A stretch of 64,000 nucleotides of DNA from assembly GCF_028023675.1 (NCBI RefSeq), contig NZ_JAQIOZ010000006.1:248001-312000 (forward strand), read 5' to 3'. The notes below the pieces were generated by a model. That model did no database searches. It was given only the letters and a program-made list of their open reading frames with translations, and was not told the DNA's origin. Below, one piece after another: positions 16,524 to 25,484 of the stretch. A program made the translations under genes and the position numbers. Position 1 is the stretch's first letter. Each line of letters begins with the position of its first letter. The DNA is from Primorskyibacter aestuariivivens (GTDB lineage: Bacteria > Pseudomonadota > Alphaproteobacteria > Rhodobacterales > Rhodobacteraceae).

Positions 16524-16705
16524 TGAGCTGCCCGATCTGCGATAAACAAAGCGACGCCAAGTACCGCCCGTTTTGCTCAAAACGCTGTGCGGATGTGGAT
16601 CTGGCCAAATGGCTCACCGGGTCCTACGCGGTGCCGTCGCAGGACCCGGATGATTTTGACGCGGTCGAAGAGGCGCTGGAAGAACAGGTCCGCAAACCGC
16701 ATTAA
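16523..16705 (+). CDS. yacG: DNA gyrase inhibitor YacG (zinc protein)
   Basis: Small zinc-binding protein that inhibits GyrB in E. coli. 60 residues with the diagnostic Cys4 site: CPIC at residues 3-6 and FCSKRC further on, followed by DLAKWLTGSYAVP. An acidic tail (DDFDAVEEALEEQ) is typical. The ATG shares one base with the preceding TGA, so it is coupled to the RNase gene. This is the last gene of the infA block; the convergent DUF1244 gene ends 3 nt later. Confidence 0.93.
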   Translation: MSCPICDKQSDAKYRPFCSKRCADVDLAKWLTGSYAVPSQDPDDFDAVEEALEEQVRKPH

Positions 16706-16708
16706 GCG

Positions 16709-17023
16709 TTAGCCTTTGCCCCCGACATTCTCGGCAAAGGCGGTCTTGAACGCGTCCTGCTTCTCGGCGCTGGCCTCGGTCTGGAATTTCTCCTTCCACT
16801 CGGAATAGGGCATGCCGTAGTAAATTTCGCGCGCCTCTTCCTTGTCCATCTCGATGCCGCGCGCGTTGGCGGCCTCCTGATACCAGCGCGACAGGCAGTT
16901 GCGGCAGAATCCAGCAAGGTTCATCATGTCGATGTTCTGCACGTCGGTGCGCTTTTCCATCAGATGTTCGCGCAGGGTGCGGAAGGCTGCGGCTTCAAGC
17001 TCGATGCGGGTCTGGTCATCCAT
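16709..17023 (-). CDS. DUF1244 family protein
   Basis: Cytoplasmic alpha-helical protein of unknown function, 104 residues. The block MMNLAGFCRNCLSRWYQEAA and the segment REIYYGMPYSEWKEKFQ are characteristic of DUF1244. Two cysteines (FCRNC) are conserved and could bind metal. It is transcribed downstream of the N-formylglutamate amidohydrolase-like gene with a 21-nt gap, probably as one operon, and is convergent with yacG. Confidence 0.88.
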   Translation of the reverse strand: MDDQTRIELEAAAFRTLREHLMEKRTDVQNIDMMNLAGFCRNCLSRWYQEAANARGIEMDKEEAREIYYGMPYSEWKEKFQTEASAEKQDAFKTAFAENVGGKG

Positions 17024-17044
17024 GTCGGGTCCTCCGGGTTTTGG

Positions 17045-17785
17045 TCAAAGATTGGTGTGATCGAGCACTTCTGCAAGGATCGGCGCAAGCCGTTCGGCCC
17101 AGGCGCGTTGCGTGGCCTCTTCCGCGATCAGGTCATTGCGCAGCTCGATCAGGATATTGGGCAGGCCCATGGCCAGCGCGTGACGCTCGATGGAATCGCC
17201 GGGCAGATGGCCGGAATAGGGCACATTGCCATCGACCACGAGGTCCCCCTCCTGCCGGAGGCGGTCGATCAGCGGCAGTGCCAGCCGGGCGTCATGAGCG
17301 TAGAGTATGCCGATATGCCAGGGCCGTGGCGGGCGGGCCTGCAATTGCGGGGTAAAGGAGTGCACGGCGCAGATCACCGTGTCGGGCCTGCGCGAGGCCA
17401 GTCGGTAATATTCGGCGTGATAGGGTCGGTGATAGGCGTTCAGTCGCCGTTCCGTCTCGACTGCATCGGCATGGCGGTTGGCCGGGATGATCGTGCCATC
17501 ATAGAGCTTCATCAGCAGCGTGGGATCGTCCTCGCCCCGGTTGGGGTCAATCACGAGGCGTGAGAAATTTGCAAAAAGCGCGGGGCTGCTCAGAAGCTCC
17601 GCCAGATGGCGTGTAACCCCAAGCGCGCCGGGATCAAAGGCGATGTGGCGGCGCATATCCGCATCGGCCAACCCCAGCGACCCGCCGCCCACATCCGGCG
17701 GCACCATGTTCGTCGCGTGATCGCATGTGATCAGCCAGCGGCCGGGTCTGTCCTGTCCTTCGGTCCAGTAGGGGTGGAAGCTCAT
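17045..17785 (-). CDS. N-formylglutamate amidohydrolase family protein
   Basis: Zinc hydrolase family that releases formate from N-formylglutamate, as in histidine degradation. 246 residues. Seen: WLITCDHATNMVP (metal/active-site HxxN), HIAFDPGALGVTRHLAELL, LVIDPNRGEDDPTL and ICAVHSFTPQL, all fitting the FGase family. The ATG at 17785 (MSFHPYWTEG) sits next to a weak AGG; a GTG/ATG further upstream is possible. No hut genes lie nearby, so a role in histidine use is not supported by context. It likely heads the operon with the DUF1244 gene and is divergent from pyk. Confidence 0.85.
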   Translation of the reverse strand: MSFHPYWTEGQDRPGRWLITCDHATNMVPPDVGGGSLGLADADMRRHIAFDPGALGVTRHLAELLSSPALFANFSRLVIDPNRGEDDPTLLMKLYDGTIIPANRHADAVETERRLNAYHRPYHAEYYRLASRRPDTVICAVHSFTPQLQARPPRPWHIGILYAHDARLALPLIDRLRQEGDLVVDGNVPYSGHLPGDSIERHALAMGLPNILIELRNDLIAEEATQRAWAERLAPILAEVLDHTNL

Positions 17786-17933
17786 GTCATGCCTGCGTAG
17801 TATTGGTTTGAGATATGTAACGCGCATCCCACTTGCCTGCGAGGGGGAAGTGGTGCATAGAGGCCCGGAAATTGTTAGCGGTAACATTGGCAGTGACGCC
17901 GGTGCCGCGCTGAATGAGAGGACGATCATCGGT

Positions 17934-19379
17934 ATGAAACGAGATCGCAAAGTAAAAATTGTCGCGACGCTGGGACCTGCGTCGAACGACTATGACATGA
18001 TCCGCAAGCTGCATGAGGCGGGCGCAGACGTGTTCCGGCTCAACATGAGCCACGGAAGCCATGACGAGATCGCCGAGCGGCACAAGATCATTCGCCAGAT
18101 CGAAAAGGATCTGGATAGCCCGATTGCCATTCTGGCGGATCTTCAGGGGCCGAAGCTTCGGGTCGGCACGTTTGGTGACGGACCGCAGGAGCTTGTTGAA
18201 GGGGCGGCGTTCCGGCTTGATCTGGACAAGGCTCCGGGCGACATCAACCGCGTTTGCCTTCCGCATCCCGAGATTTTCGAAGCGCTCGAAGCCGGGGCGC
18301 ATCTTCTGGTCAACGACGGCAAGATCCGCATGAAGGTGGAGAAATGCGGCAAGGATTTTGCCGATTGCGTGGTTGTGACCGGCGGCACGATTTCTGACCG
18401 CAAGGGCGTGAACGTGCCGGATGTGGTTCTGCCGCTCGCGGCGCTGAGCAAGAAGGATCGCAAGGATCTTGAGTTTGTCGCTCAGCTCGGTGTCGACTGG
18501 ATCGCCCTGTCTTTTGTGCAGCGGGCCAAGGATGTCTGGGAAGCGCGTGATCTGATCGATGGTCGTGCGGCTGTCCTCTCCAAGATCGAGAAACCCGCAG
18601 CGGTCAAGGATTTCGACGAGATCCTCGATGCGTCCGATGGGATCATGGTGGCGCGCGGCGATCTGGGGGTTGAGTTGCCGGTGCAGAATGTGCCGCCGAT
18701 CCAGAAACGACTTGTCCGCAAATGCCGGGCTGCCGCAAAGCCGGTGATCGTTGCGACACAGATGCTGGAAAGCATGATCGAAAGCCCGATGCCCACGCGT
18801 GCCGAAGTTTCAGATGTATCCAACGCGATCTACGAAGGCGCGGACGCCATCATGCTGAGCGCGGAATCGGCGGCGGGTGACTATCCTGTCGAGGCGGTCA
18901 CCACGATGAACAACGTGGCCATCGAGGTCGAAAACGACCCGACCTATACCGACATCATCGAAGCCAGCCGCTCGGCCAAACGGCATTCCATTGCAGACGG
19001 CATCGTGGCTGCGGCCCGTGAAATTGCCGAAACCACCGAGATCAAGGCCATCTGCTGCTTCACGTCATCGGGGACGACGGCGTCGCTTGTGGCACGCGAA
19101 CGGCCCCGTGTGCCGATCATTGCCATGACATCACAACGCGGCACGGCCCGGCGCATGGCGCTGACCTGGGGCACATATTGTGTCATGACCGGCGAGCTTG
19201 AACGCTTCAAACAGGCGGTTGTGAACGCCGCGCGCGCGGCGCGGTCCAGCGGTCTGGCAGGACCCGAGGATCAGATCGTCGTGACCGCGGGGGTGCCGTT
19301 CAATGTTCCCGGAACGACCAATATCCTCAGGGTTGCGCCCTGTGACGAGCGTTTGATTTACAACACTGATCCAGAGTAA
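17934..19379 (+). CDS. pyk: Pyruvate kinase
   Basis: Catalyses phosphoenolpyruvate + ADP to pyruvate + ATP, last step of lower glycolysis. 481 residues. Seen: KIVATLGPASNDYDMI, FRLNMSHGSH, the catalytic lysine region VLSKIEKPAAV, metal/PEP motif MVARGDLGVELPV and ATQMLESMIESPMPTRAEVSD, followed by the C-terminal allosteric domain. The ATG at 17934 (MKRDRKVKIVAT) gives the family N-terminus; a longer frame from 17784 would overlap the divergent gene. A short membrane-protein gene follows 29 nt after. Confidence 0.96.
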   Translation: MKRDRKVKIVATLGPASNDYDMIRKLHEAGADVFRLNMSHGSHDEIAERHKIIRQIEKDLDSPIAILADLQGPKLRVGTFGDGPQELVEGAAFRLDLDKAPGDINRVCLPHPEIFEALEAGAHLLVNDGKIRMKVEKCGKDFADCVVVTGGTISDRKGVNVPDVVLPLAALSKKDRKDLEFVAQLGVDWIALSFVQRAKDVWEARDLIDGRAAVLSKIEKPAAVKDFDEILDASDGIMVARGDLGVELPVQNVPPIQKRLVRKCRAAAKPVIVATQMLESMIESPMPTRAEVSDVSNAIYEGADAIMLSAESAAGDYPVEAVTTMNNVAIEVENDPTYTDIIEASRSAKRHSIADGIVAAAREIAETTEIKAICCFTSSGTTASLVARERPRVPIIAMTSQRGTARRMALTWGTYCVMTGELERFKQAVVNAARAARSSGLAGPEDQIVVTAGVPFNVPGTTNILRVAPCDERLIYNTDPE

Positions 19380-19408
19380 TCTCGCCCCGGAGTCAGGGGT
19401 ATGAGAGT

Positions 19409-19633
19409 ATGGATACGGATCTGGCGCTTATCATTGGGCTGGTCGTCGCGGTTCTGGCCGTTCCGGCGATTGTGTCGGCCATGACGGACGGTCGCGCGCC
19501 CCGGGCGGCGGCGATTGCGGTCATGGTCGGTGGTGGTTTGATGGTGTTCGCCGTTGCGTCGCATCCGGGCGGCTACGCCATCTCCGAAATTCCCGAGGTC
19601 GTTTTCCGCGTGGTCGGGCGGTATCTGAACTAG
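19409..19633 (+). CDS. Small two-span membrane protein, 74 aa
   Basis: Unrecognised inner-membrane protein. Two hydrophobic segments are visible: residues about 5-25 ([18 protein letters not shown]) and about 34-50 ([16 protein letters not shown]), joined by a basic loop ([10 protein letters not shown]) that should lie in the cytoplasm. The C-terminus is [13 protein letters not shown]. It lies 29 nt downstream of pyk and just before the promoter of rpmI-rplT, so it is probably co-transcribed with pyk. Function unknown. Confidence 0.7.
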   Translation: MDTDLALIIGLVVAVLAVPAIVSAMTDGRAPRAAAIAVMVGGGLMVFAVASHPGGYAISEIPEVVFRVVGRYLN

Positions 19634-19646
19634 TTTCAGTTTCCGC

Positions 19647-19675
19647 TTGGCAATCTGATCCGCCGGGTCTATACG
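19647..19675 (+). promoter_or_regulatory. Sigma-70-type promoter of rpmI-rplT
   Basis: TTGGCA (19647-19652, 5/6 to consensus) and TATACG (19670-19675, 4/6) are separated by 17 bp. They lie about 75 bp upstream of the rpmI start codon and 13 bp after the preceding stop, exactly where a ribosomal protein promoter is expected. Confidence 0.65.
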
Positions 19676-19749
19676 GCGGCTTCCATCGTGCGGCCGGCCC
19701 GAGTGGCATGCCGAGTCGCGCGCAAAAATCCGAATCAAAGGAGATGAAA

Positions 19750-19950
19750 ATGCCCAAGATGAAGACGAAATCGAGCTGCAAGAAGCGGTTCAAGGTGACG
19801 GCCAAAGGCAAGATCAAGGCCGGTCAGGCAGGCAAGCGCCACGGCATGATCAAGCGCACCACCAAGTTCATCCGCGATGCGCGCGGTACCACGGTTCTGT
19901 CCGAACCGGATACCAAGATCATCAAATCCATGATGCCCTACTCGCGCTAA
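19750..19950 (+). CDS. rpmI: Ribosomal protein bL35
   Basis: Large-subunit ribosomal protein, 66 residues, very basic, beginning [20 protein letters not shown] and containing [22 protein letters not shown] precedes the ATG at 19750 with ideal spacing; an upstream in-frame ATG at 19708 gives an atypical extension. Followed by rplT after 13 nt. In many bacteria infC precedes rpmI; here it does not. Confidence 0.97.
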   Translation: MPKMKTKSSCKKRFKVTAKGKIKAGQAGKRHGMIKRTTKFIRDARGTTVLSEPDTKIIKSMMPYSR

Positions 19951-19963
19951 GGAGATCTGACAT

Positions 19964-20329
19964 ATGGCACGCGTTAAAGGTGGGACCGTAACCCACGCCC
20001 GTCACAAGAAAGTCACCAAGGCCGCAAAAGGCTATTATGGACGCCGCAAGAACACCTTCAAGGTGGCGCGTCAGGCCGTTGACAAGGCCAACCAGTACGC
20101 CACGCGCGACCGCAAGGCCCGCAAGCGCAATTTCCGCGCCCTGTGGATCCAGCGGATCAACGCAGCTGTGCGCGCGCATGACGAGAACCTGACATATTCC
20201 CGCTTCATCAACGGCCTGAACCTGGCCGGGATCGAAGTGGACCGCAAAGTGCTGGCCGATCTGGCGGTGCACGAGCCGGAAGCGTTCGGTGCGATCGTCG
20301 AGCAGGCCAAAGGCGCTCTGACCGCGTAA
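19964..20329 (+). CDS. rplT: Ribosomal protein bL20
   Basis: Large-subunit assembly protein, 121 residues. Starts [28 protein letters not shown] and has the RNA-binding block [19 protein letters not shown] followed by [30 protein letters not shown] precedes the ATG. Second and last gene of the rpmI-rplT operon, which ends in the hairpin at 20354-20385. Confidence 0.98.
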   Translation: MARVKGGTVTHARHKKVTKAAKGYYGRRKNTFKVARQAVDKANQYATRDRKARKRNFRALWIQRINAAVRAHDENLTYSRFINGLNLAGIEVDRKVLADLAVHEPEAFGAIVEQAKGALTA

Positions 20330-20353
20330 GCGAAGGTCATATTGCTTTCAGAG

Positions 20354-20385
20354 CACCCTCGCAGCCTTCTGCGGGGGTGTTTTAT
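20354..20385 (+). terminator. Rho-independent terminator of rpmI-rplT
   Basis: An 11-bp stem (CACCCTCGCAG at 20354-20364, CTGCGGGGGTG at 20369-20379, 4-nt loop, one G-T pair) runs into TTTTATT. It lies 24 nt after the rplT stop. Confidence 0.85.
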
Positions 20386-20387
20386 TG

Positions 20388-21047
20388 TCAGTCATTATCT
20401 GTGCCAAACCCGGCCTGCCGCATGGCGCGGGCAATCAGCCTGGCAATCCTGTCCGAAGCCTTGGGAGACGGATGTGTACGATCTCTATCGAACAGGCTCG
20501 GATCGTTCGAAGGAATCACATCTTCCATATCCACGAAAACGACCCCGGCATCTCGCGCCGCCATCCGTGACAGGCGCAGCTCCAGCTGTTCATAGGAGGG
20601 GCAGGGCCGTCCGGCGAAACGCGGCGACGTATAGTAATCGGCCCAGACCACCCGGCTGCCGCGACTGCGCAGCTTTATGACCATCTCAGGAATTGCGCCC
20701 CCCTTGCCGTCGCTGGAAATCAGGCGTTCTACAGTTTGCGTGCCGCCTTCACAGGAAATCCCGATGTCGTTTGCGCCGCCGTTCAAGACGATCCAAGGGG
20801 CGCTCAGACCCGCCACCTGATTGGGGATGTTGAGGGGACCGCGCCCGGACAGCATTTGCGCATAAGGCAGAGAGACGTCGCCAACCGCAACGTCAAGCCT
20901 GCGCGCAAGCGCATCGGAAACGGAAGTTTCACTGCTCCTGTTCCACGCCATGACCGAATCGCCGGCGACGACGACGTTTGCGTCCTCCGGAACACCACGG
21001 TCGCAAGCCGCGCAAAAGACTAAGGCCGCGAAAAATACATTGCGCAT
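20388..21047 (-). CDS. SGNH/GDSL-hydrolase-like lipoprotein
   Basis: Predicted secreted esterase-like protein of 219 residues. The N-terminus [15 protein letters not shown] resembles a lipoprotein signal with Cys15. Block I motif [12 protein letters not shown] places the nucleophile at Ser31; GGAND supplies the block III Asn; a late [12 protein letters not shown] supplies the Asp/His of block V. This is the SGNH order. Substrate unknown (ester or acetyl group in the envelope). It is inserted between rplT and pheS, which are adjacent in many relatives, and is read on the opposite strand. Confidence 0.75.
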   Translation of the reverse strand: MRNVFFAALVFCAACDRGVPEDANVVVAGDSVMAWNRSSETSVSDALARRLDVAVGDVSLPYAQMLSGRGPLNIPNQVAGLSAPWIVLNGGANDIGISCEGGTQTVERLISSDGKGGAIPEMVIKLRSRGSRVVWADYYTSPRFAGRPCPSYEQLELRLSRMAARDAGVVFVDMEDVIPSNDPSLFDRDRTHPSPKASDRIARLIARAMRQAGFGTDND

Positions 21048-21161
21048 CTGGGGTCCTCCCGTTGCAGGAAATGGAGCTCAATCGCGTGCTGTCCACTGTG
21101 GCGGTTGCATTGCCCTGAGACCACCACTAAACCCACGGGCGGAACCAATCAGGGGCACGTC

Positions 21162-22235
21162 ATGGACGATCTGCGCGACAAGTATATTCAACTGATTGCC
21201 GATGCAGGCAGTGAGGCCGCGCTGGAGGAATTGCGCGTGGCCGCCGTTGGCAAGAAGGGCGAGATCAGCCTTCAGATGCGGAGCCTGGGCAAGATGACCC
21301 CGGAAGAGCGGCAGGTCATGGGCCCCAAGCTCAATGCGCTCAAGGACGAGATCAACTCGGCGCTGGCCGCGCGCAAGGCGTCGCTGGCCGATGCGGCGCT
21401 GGAAGAGCGTCTGCGCGGTGAATGGCTGGATGTGACGCTGCCCGCGCGGCATCGCCGTCAGGGCACGATCCATCCGATCAGCCAGGTCAGCGAAGAGGTC
21501 GCGGCGATCTTTGGCGAAATGGGGTTCTCGGTCGCCGAGGGTCCGCAGATCGACAGCGACTGGTACAATTTCGATGCGCTGAATATCCCAAGCCATCACC
21601 CGGCCCGCGCCGAGATGGACACGTTCTACATGAACCGGCTCGAGGGCGACACTCGCCCGCCGCATGTGCTGCGCACCCATACCTCGCCGGTGCAGATCCG
21701 GTCGATGGAAAAACACGGTGCGCCGATCCGCATCATCGCGCCGGGCCGCGTCTATCGTGCCGATTATGATCAGACCCATACGCCGATGTTCCATCAGGTC
21801 GAGGGCCTTGCCATCGACAAGGATATCTCGATGGCGCAGCTCAAATGGACGCTGGAGGAATTCCTGCGGGCGTTCTTCGAGGTGGAAGAGGTCGAACTGC
21901 GTTTCCGTGCCTCGCATTTCCCGTTTACCGAACCGTCGGCCGAAGTGGACATTCGGTGCTCATGGGAAGGCGGGCAGCTCAAGGTGGGCGAGGGCGATGA
22001 CTGGCTGGAAATCCTCGGCTCCGGCATGGTGCATCCCAAGGTGCTTGAGGCGGGCGGGATCGACCCGAACGAATGGCAGGGCTTTGCCTTTGGCATCGGG
22101 ATCGACCGGATTGCCATGCTGAAATACGGCATCCCCGATCTGCGGGCCTTTTTTGACAGCGATCTGCGCTGGCTGCGCCATTACGGCTTTGCCGCGCTGG
22201 ATCAGCCCAACCTGCATGGCGGGCTGAGCCGGTAA
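21162..22235 (+). CDS. pheS: Phenylalanyl-tRNA synthetase alpha subunit
   Basis: Catalytic subunit of the (alpha-beta)2 enzyme that charges tRNA-Phe. 357 residues: N-terminal coiled coil (residues 1-90), then class II core with motif 1 ([20 protein letters not shown]), motif 2 ([17 protein letters not shown]) and motif 3 ([17 protein letters not shown]). The ATG at 21162 ([12 protein letters not shown]) is preceded by AGGGG; a longer frame from 21105 is unlikely. pheT is not adjacent: an aldo/keto reductase gene on the other strand follows, so the two subunits are encoded apart or pheT lies elsewhere. Confidence 0.95.
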   Translation: MDDLRDKYIQLIADAGSEAALEELRVAAVGKKGEISLQMRSLGKMTPEERQVMGPKLNALKDEINSALAARKASLADAALEERLRGEWLDVTLPARHRRQGTIHPISQVSEEVAAIFGEMGFSVAEGPQIDSDWYNFDALNIPSHHPARAEMDTFYMNRLEGDTRPPHVLRTHTSPVQIRSMEKHGAPIRIIAPGRVYRADYDQTHTPMFHQVEGLAIDKDISMAQLKWTLEEFLRAFFEVEEVELRFRASHFPFTEPSAEVDIRCSWEGGQLKVGEGDDWLEILGSGMVHPKVLEAGGIDPNEWQGFAFGIGIDRIAMLKYGIPDLRAFFDSDLRWLRHYGFAALDQPNLHGGLSR

Positions 22236-22247
22236 TATTCCGCGCGC

Positions 22248-23174
22248 CTATGCCTCTTCGAGCCGGTCCGTTGCGGGCGGCGGTGTCGGGCTGAGCGCGC
22301 TGATGCGGGCATAGAGCGCGTCATCCATGTCATAGCGCATCCCGTCAAGCGAGGGCTGAAGCTGCTCCACCGAGCGGGCCGAGAGGATCGGGCGCGGCCC
22401 TGCCGGGTGGCGCGCGGCCCAGGCGACGGCGAGTGTCGCGGGAGAGGTGCCCAATTCCTTGGCCAGATCGGCCAGCGCGCCGGCGGTTTCCTTCATCCAG
22501 TCCACGTCATAGCGCTTGGCGTACATCGCGTCATGGCTGTGCCGCCCGCTTTCGCCGCGGGCGTATTTCCCGGTAAGCAACCCGCCGCCCAGCGGCGAAT
22601 AGGGAAAGGCCACGATCCCTTCGCTGGCGCACATCGGCAGGAGTTCGACCTCTGCCTGCCGTTTGACCAGATTGTACATCGGTTGGATCGCGTCGATTTG
22701 TGTGCCGAATTCCGCGGCGACGGATTCGGCCTTCATCACCTGCCATGCGGCGTAGTTGGAGACACCGACATAGCGGATACGACCCTGTGCCTGAAGCTCT
22801 GCCAGGGTCTCGAAGCTTTCTTCCAGGGGTGTGTCATCATCCCAGCGATGCAGATAATAGAGATCGATCACATCCATCTTCAGCCGCGCACAGCTCTCAT
22901 CGATGCTGTTGAAAATGTTCGCGCGGCTCGCCCCGCCGGGAAAATTCGCCTTGGTGGCGATGAAAGTCGCGTCTCGGTTGGTGCAGAAGCGGCCCAGGAA
23001 CTCCTCGGACCGGCCCTCGGTATAGGCGTGGGCCGTATCGAAATGGTTGATCCCTGCAGTTATGCAGGCCTCGAACATCTCACGCGAGGCGGCCTCGTCC
23101 GCCTTGCCTCCGAATTGCATACAGCCAAAGGCAAAGCGGCTGATGGCTGTGCCGTTAAGCGTCGTGAGCGTCAT
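22248..23174 (-). CDS. Aldo/keto reductase
   Basis: NADPH-dependent oxidoreductase with TIM-barrel fold, 308 residues. Seen: FAFGCMQFGGKADEA near the start, catalytic HFDTAHAYTEGRSEEFLG (Asp, Tyr), IATKANFPGG (Lys), DLYYLHRWDD (His) and GVSNYAAWQV, and near the C-terminus ILSARSVEQLQ, part of the NADP site. It starts with ATG after AGGAGG. Convergent with pheS, 12 nt apart. Substrate unknown; it resembles the AKR11/12-like group of sugar or aldehyde reductases. Confidence 0.9.
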   Translation of the reverse strand: MTLTTLNGTAISRFAFGCMQFGGKADEAASREMFEACITAGINHFDTAHAYTEGRSEEFLGRFCTNRDATFIATKANFPGGASRANIFNSIDESCARLKMDVIDLYYLHRWDDDTPLEESFETLAELQAQGRIRYVGVSNYAAWQVMKAESVAAEFGTQIDAIQPMYNLVKRQAEVELLPMCASEGIVAFPYSPLGGGLLTGKYARGESGRHSHDAMYAKRYDVDWMKETAGALADLAKELGTSPATLAVAWAARHPAGPRPILSARSVEQLQPSLDGMRYDMDDALYARISALSPTPPPATDRLEEA

Positions 23175-23264
23175 GAAAACCTCCTGTCAGATGCCGCGTC
23201 CGATGCGCAGCCCGTCTTAAAGTGCCGCATGGGTATCGCGTCCCGAAACGGCGTCCCCAATGCG

Positions 23265-23504
23265 TCAAAGCTGGAAATGCCCATCAGGGCCGATGGCGAC
23301 CATATGGGGAGTTTGGGCAATAATGGCCTAATGGTCCAGTTCGCCAAGGTTCACGGAGTGCGGCCTGAGGTCAAAATATAGGTCATCGAGAGGGCGGAAC
23401 CCGTGGTCGACCACGACGTGGTCGATGCGGCGGGTGTTTGAGATGATCGGGCCGGAGTAGCCGATCGTTGGACAGGGGCGCACCCGGTCAAGCCTGCATT
23501 CGAC
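23265..23504 (-). pseudogene. Remnant of a longer gene (possibly EEP-type C-terminus)
   Basis: Between the aldo/keto reductase and VOC genes the minus strand reads, in one frame, a protein-like string containing TRRIDHVVVDHGFRPLDDLYF and SVNLGELDH, an in-frame TAG, then AIIAQTPHMVAIGPDGHFQL and a TGA at 23267-23265. No start codon is available for this frame behind the VOC stop at 23505. The pattern (RIDHVV followed later by LDH-AIIA) is reminiscent of the end of endonuclease/exonuclease/phosphatase proteins, where SDH closes the domain. I read it as a decayed 3' fragment; identity is uncertain. The stretch 23175-23264 holds no gene. Confidence 0.35.
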
Positions 23505-24095
23505 CTAGCGTGTCGCGTAAGGGTCTTTCGGACTCCGATCCTCGCTGAGCGTCTTCTGGCGCCGTTCCACGAGCAATTCGATTGCATCGGCCAGATGCTC
23601 CTCGGCGATGTTGTAATCGCCGCGCTCCACGCGGATGCGATGCGCTTCGATCATGACGTCGGCGTGGGAGCATCCCATCGGCGGCTCGAACCGGTAACAG
23701 GCCAGTTCGATCAACAACCCTAGAGGGTCCTTGAAATAGATCGAATCCATAAAGCCCCGGTCCTTGGGGCCGGAATGTGGAATGCCGCGCGTGTCCAGCC
23801 GTTTCACGCATTGGCTGAACGTGGCCTTCGAGACGTTGAACGCCAGATGATGCACGCAGCCCGGATCGGTAGGCGTGCGGTCATGCACCGGTTTGCGGGT
23901 CTCATTGGTAAAGATGGTGATCAGCCGCCCATCGCCGGGATCGAAATAGAGATGCCCTTCGTCCGGATTGTCGAGATTGGGTTGGTCGAAGACAAAGGGC
24001 ATGCCCAGCACGCCCTCCCAGAAATCGAGACTGGTTTGCCGGTCCGCCCCGGTCAGCGTGATGTGGTGCACGCCCTGAACCTGAAGTTTTTGCAT
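23505..24095 (-). CDS. VOC family (glyoxalase/dioxygenase-type) protein
   Basis: Vicinal-oxygen-chelate fold protein of 196 residues with two betaalphabetabetabeta halves. Metal-ligand-like positions: VHHITLTGADR at the start, GHLYFDPGDG, CVHHLAFNVS and LIELACYRFEP. This resembles ring-cleaving dioxygenase or glyoxalase-type proteins; the substrate cannot be told. A C-terminal tail with HADVMIEAHRIRVERGDYN follows the domain, ending DPYATR. AAGGAGG lies a few bases upstream of the ATG. It is transcribed alone; behind it is a gene remnant. Confidence 0.85.
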   Translation of the reverse strand: MQKLQVQGVHHITLTGADRQTSLDFWEGVLGMPFVFDQPNLDNPDEGHLYFDPGDGRLITIFTNETRKPVHDRTPTDPGCVHHLAFNVSKATFSQCVKRLDTRGIPHSGPKDRGFMDSIYFKDPLGLLIELACYRFEPPMGCSHADVMIEAHRIRVERGDYNIAEEHLADAIELLVERRQKTLSEDRSPKDPYATR

Positions 24096-24204
24096 GTGAT
24101 GTCCTCCTTGGCTGGAACAATAGCACCGTCAATCCGCAATGCGAGCAGCGCTTGCGCATTTGCGTCTCGCGTGGAATCCTGCGCGCAAACAAAGAGGTGC
24201 CGTG

Positions 24205-24549
24205 ATGATTTCGTTTTTCCTGACTTTGGGGCGTCTGTTCACCGCGCTGTGGCGGTCGTGGAAGGACCCGGTGTTCCGCTCGACCCTGTTTCTGGTGCTC
24301 TTGACGCTTTTGTCGGCAACACTCTTCTACAACAATTTCGAAGGCTGGGGCTGGCTGGACGCGCTCTATTTCAGCGTGGCCACCATGTCGACCGTGGGCT
24401 ATGGCGACCTGACCCCGGCGACCGATGCGGGCAAGGTCTTTACCATCATCTACATCTTTGTCGGTATCGGGCTCTTCGTCGCGTTGGTGGGCCAGATTGC
24501 CAATGCGTTGATCAAGGGTGGCAAAGGGGCAGACGCGCCCAAGGATTAG
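24205..24549 (+). CDS. Two-span potassium channel
   Basis: Small pore-forming ion channel protein, 114 residues. Two hydrophobic helices (about 27-44 and 80-100) flank a pore loop with the K+ selectivity filter TVGYGD (residues 64-69), preceded by ALYFSVATMS. No cytoplasmic RCK/TrkA-N domain is attached, so it is a bare Ion_trans_2 pore, expected to form tetramers in the inner membrane. The ATG at 24205 follows AGAGG; an upstream ATG at 24139 would add 22 unsupported residues. It is convergent with a GST gene, with a 4-nt overlap of the ends. Confidence 0.87.
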   Translation: MISFFLTLGRLFTALWRSWKDPVFRSTLFLVLLTLLSATLFYNNFEGWGWLDALYFSVATMSTVGYGDLTPATDAGKVFTIIYIFVGIGLFVALVGQIANALIKGGKGADAPKD

Positions 24550-25358
24550 ACACTAGGACGCACCAATCCAAGTTCTGCATCGCTTGCCGATGGGCCGTAT
24601 TTGTCCTGTGGCGGCATGGGCCGTGTGCGCCAATCCGGTTCGAAGACAAAGCTCGACAGCTTTCGCCCCTCGGGAAGCGCGCCATTGCCGGCACCAAGCG
24701 CGTAGTCATAGTATAGCTTGACGATTTCATCATGGCTCACTTGTTGCGCCGCCGGGTGGGCAAGGCAGGCGTCGCGCCAGCTGCGCACGCGGTCATAGTC
24801 CGGACCATCAGGCAGTTCGAACCCTTCGTAATAGTCGAGAAACCAGAAGCGCATGAACATCGGCGTGAACACCGTTTCGGCCAGTCCGAAATCATCGAAC
24901 AGAAACGGCCCGGCACCGCGCGTCTCGTGCAGCAGGAAATCGTTGATGTCGCGGTAAATGGCCAGCATCTTGTCGCGGTGGTCCTCGCGAGACGCGCGGT
25001 CCTGGTTCATGACAAAGACATAGCCGGTCACCGTGAAGGGGCCTTCGCGGGCAATCAGCATGGATTCCACTGCATGTTCCAACGGATCGGCGCGCCGTAC
25101 GGGCACGTCGCCGATCAATTCGTCCAGATAGCGCAGGATTACGAGGCTTTCTTTCAGGATGTCGCCCCGCGAGGTTGCCAGAACCGGAAGCGCCGTTGTC
25201 CCGCGCGTCTTGCGCAAAAGCTCTGGGTCGCGCGGCTTGGTGATATCGACCACGCGGAACTCCACCGCGTCACGCATCCCTTTGAGCTCCAGAAGGATTT
25301 CCAACCGTTGGGAAAACGGGCAGACCGGAATGTGGTAAACAATGGGGCGATCGCCCAT
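24546..25358 (-). CDS. Glutathione S-transferase family protein
   Basis: Cytoplasmic thioredoxin-fold plus all-helical protein, 270 residues. N-terminal domain with VCPFSQRLEILLELKG (CPFS active-site type, as in cysteine-class/omega-like GSTs), TTALPVLATSRGDILKESLVILRYLDE (cis-Pro and glutathione-binding Glu-Ser). C-terminal helical domain to about residue 225, then a 45-residue extension (KLSSFVFEPDWRTRPMPP) not usual for simple GSTs. Likely acts in glutathione-dependent reduction or detoxification. Monocistronic; convergent with the K+ channel. Confidence 0.85.
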   Translation of the reverse strand: MGDRPIVYHIPVCPFSQRLEILLELKGMRDAVEFRVVDITKPRDPELLRKTRGTTALPVLATSRGDILKESLVILRYLDELIGDVPVRRADPLEHAVESMLIAREGPFTVTGYVFVMNQDRASREDHRDKMLAIYRDINDFLLHETRGAGPFLFDDFGLAETVFTPMFMRFWFLDYYEGFELPDGPDYDRVRSWRDACLAHPAAQQVSHDEIVKLYYDYALGAGNGALPEGRKLSSFVFEPDWRTRPMPPQDKYGPSASDAELGLVRPSV

Positions 25359-25425
25359 GGTGATCTGTCCTTCTGCACGGAGCGTTGAGGAAGCCTATGA
25401 CAGTGACCCGGTTTCGGAAAGACGC

Positions 25426-25460
25426 AAAAAAAAGCCCCCGCCGGAACTCCGGCAGGGGCC
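25426..25460 (-). terminator. Rho-independent terminator of the purine-uptake operon
   Basis: On the minus strand GCCCCTGCCGG pairs with CCGGCGGGGGC (arms about 25434-25444 and 25449-25459) and is followed by eight T residues. It lies 25 nt past the stop of the substrate-binding protein gene, the last gene of the xdh-ABC cluster. Confidence 0.85.
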
Positions 25461-25484
25461 ATGTCATACACCGTCAGGCGTGGA

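Noticed and set aside
20341-20387. Small gene between rplT and the SGNH gene
   Set aside because: The stretch is occupied by the rplT terminator and is too short for a gene.
21105-21161. Possible pheS attenuator leader peptide
   Set aside because: The short upstream frame has no run of Phe codons and no alternative terminator/antiterminator stems were seen.
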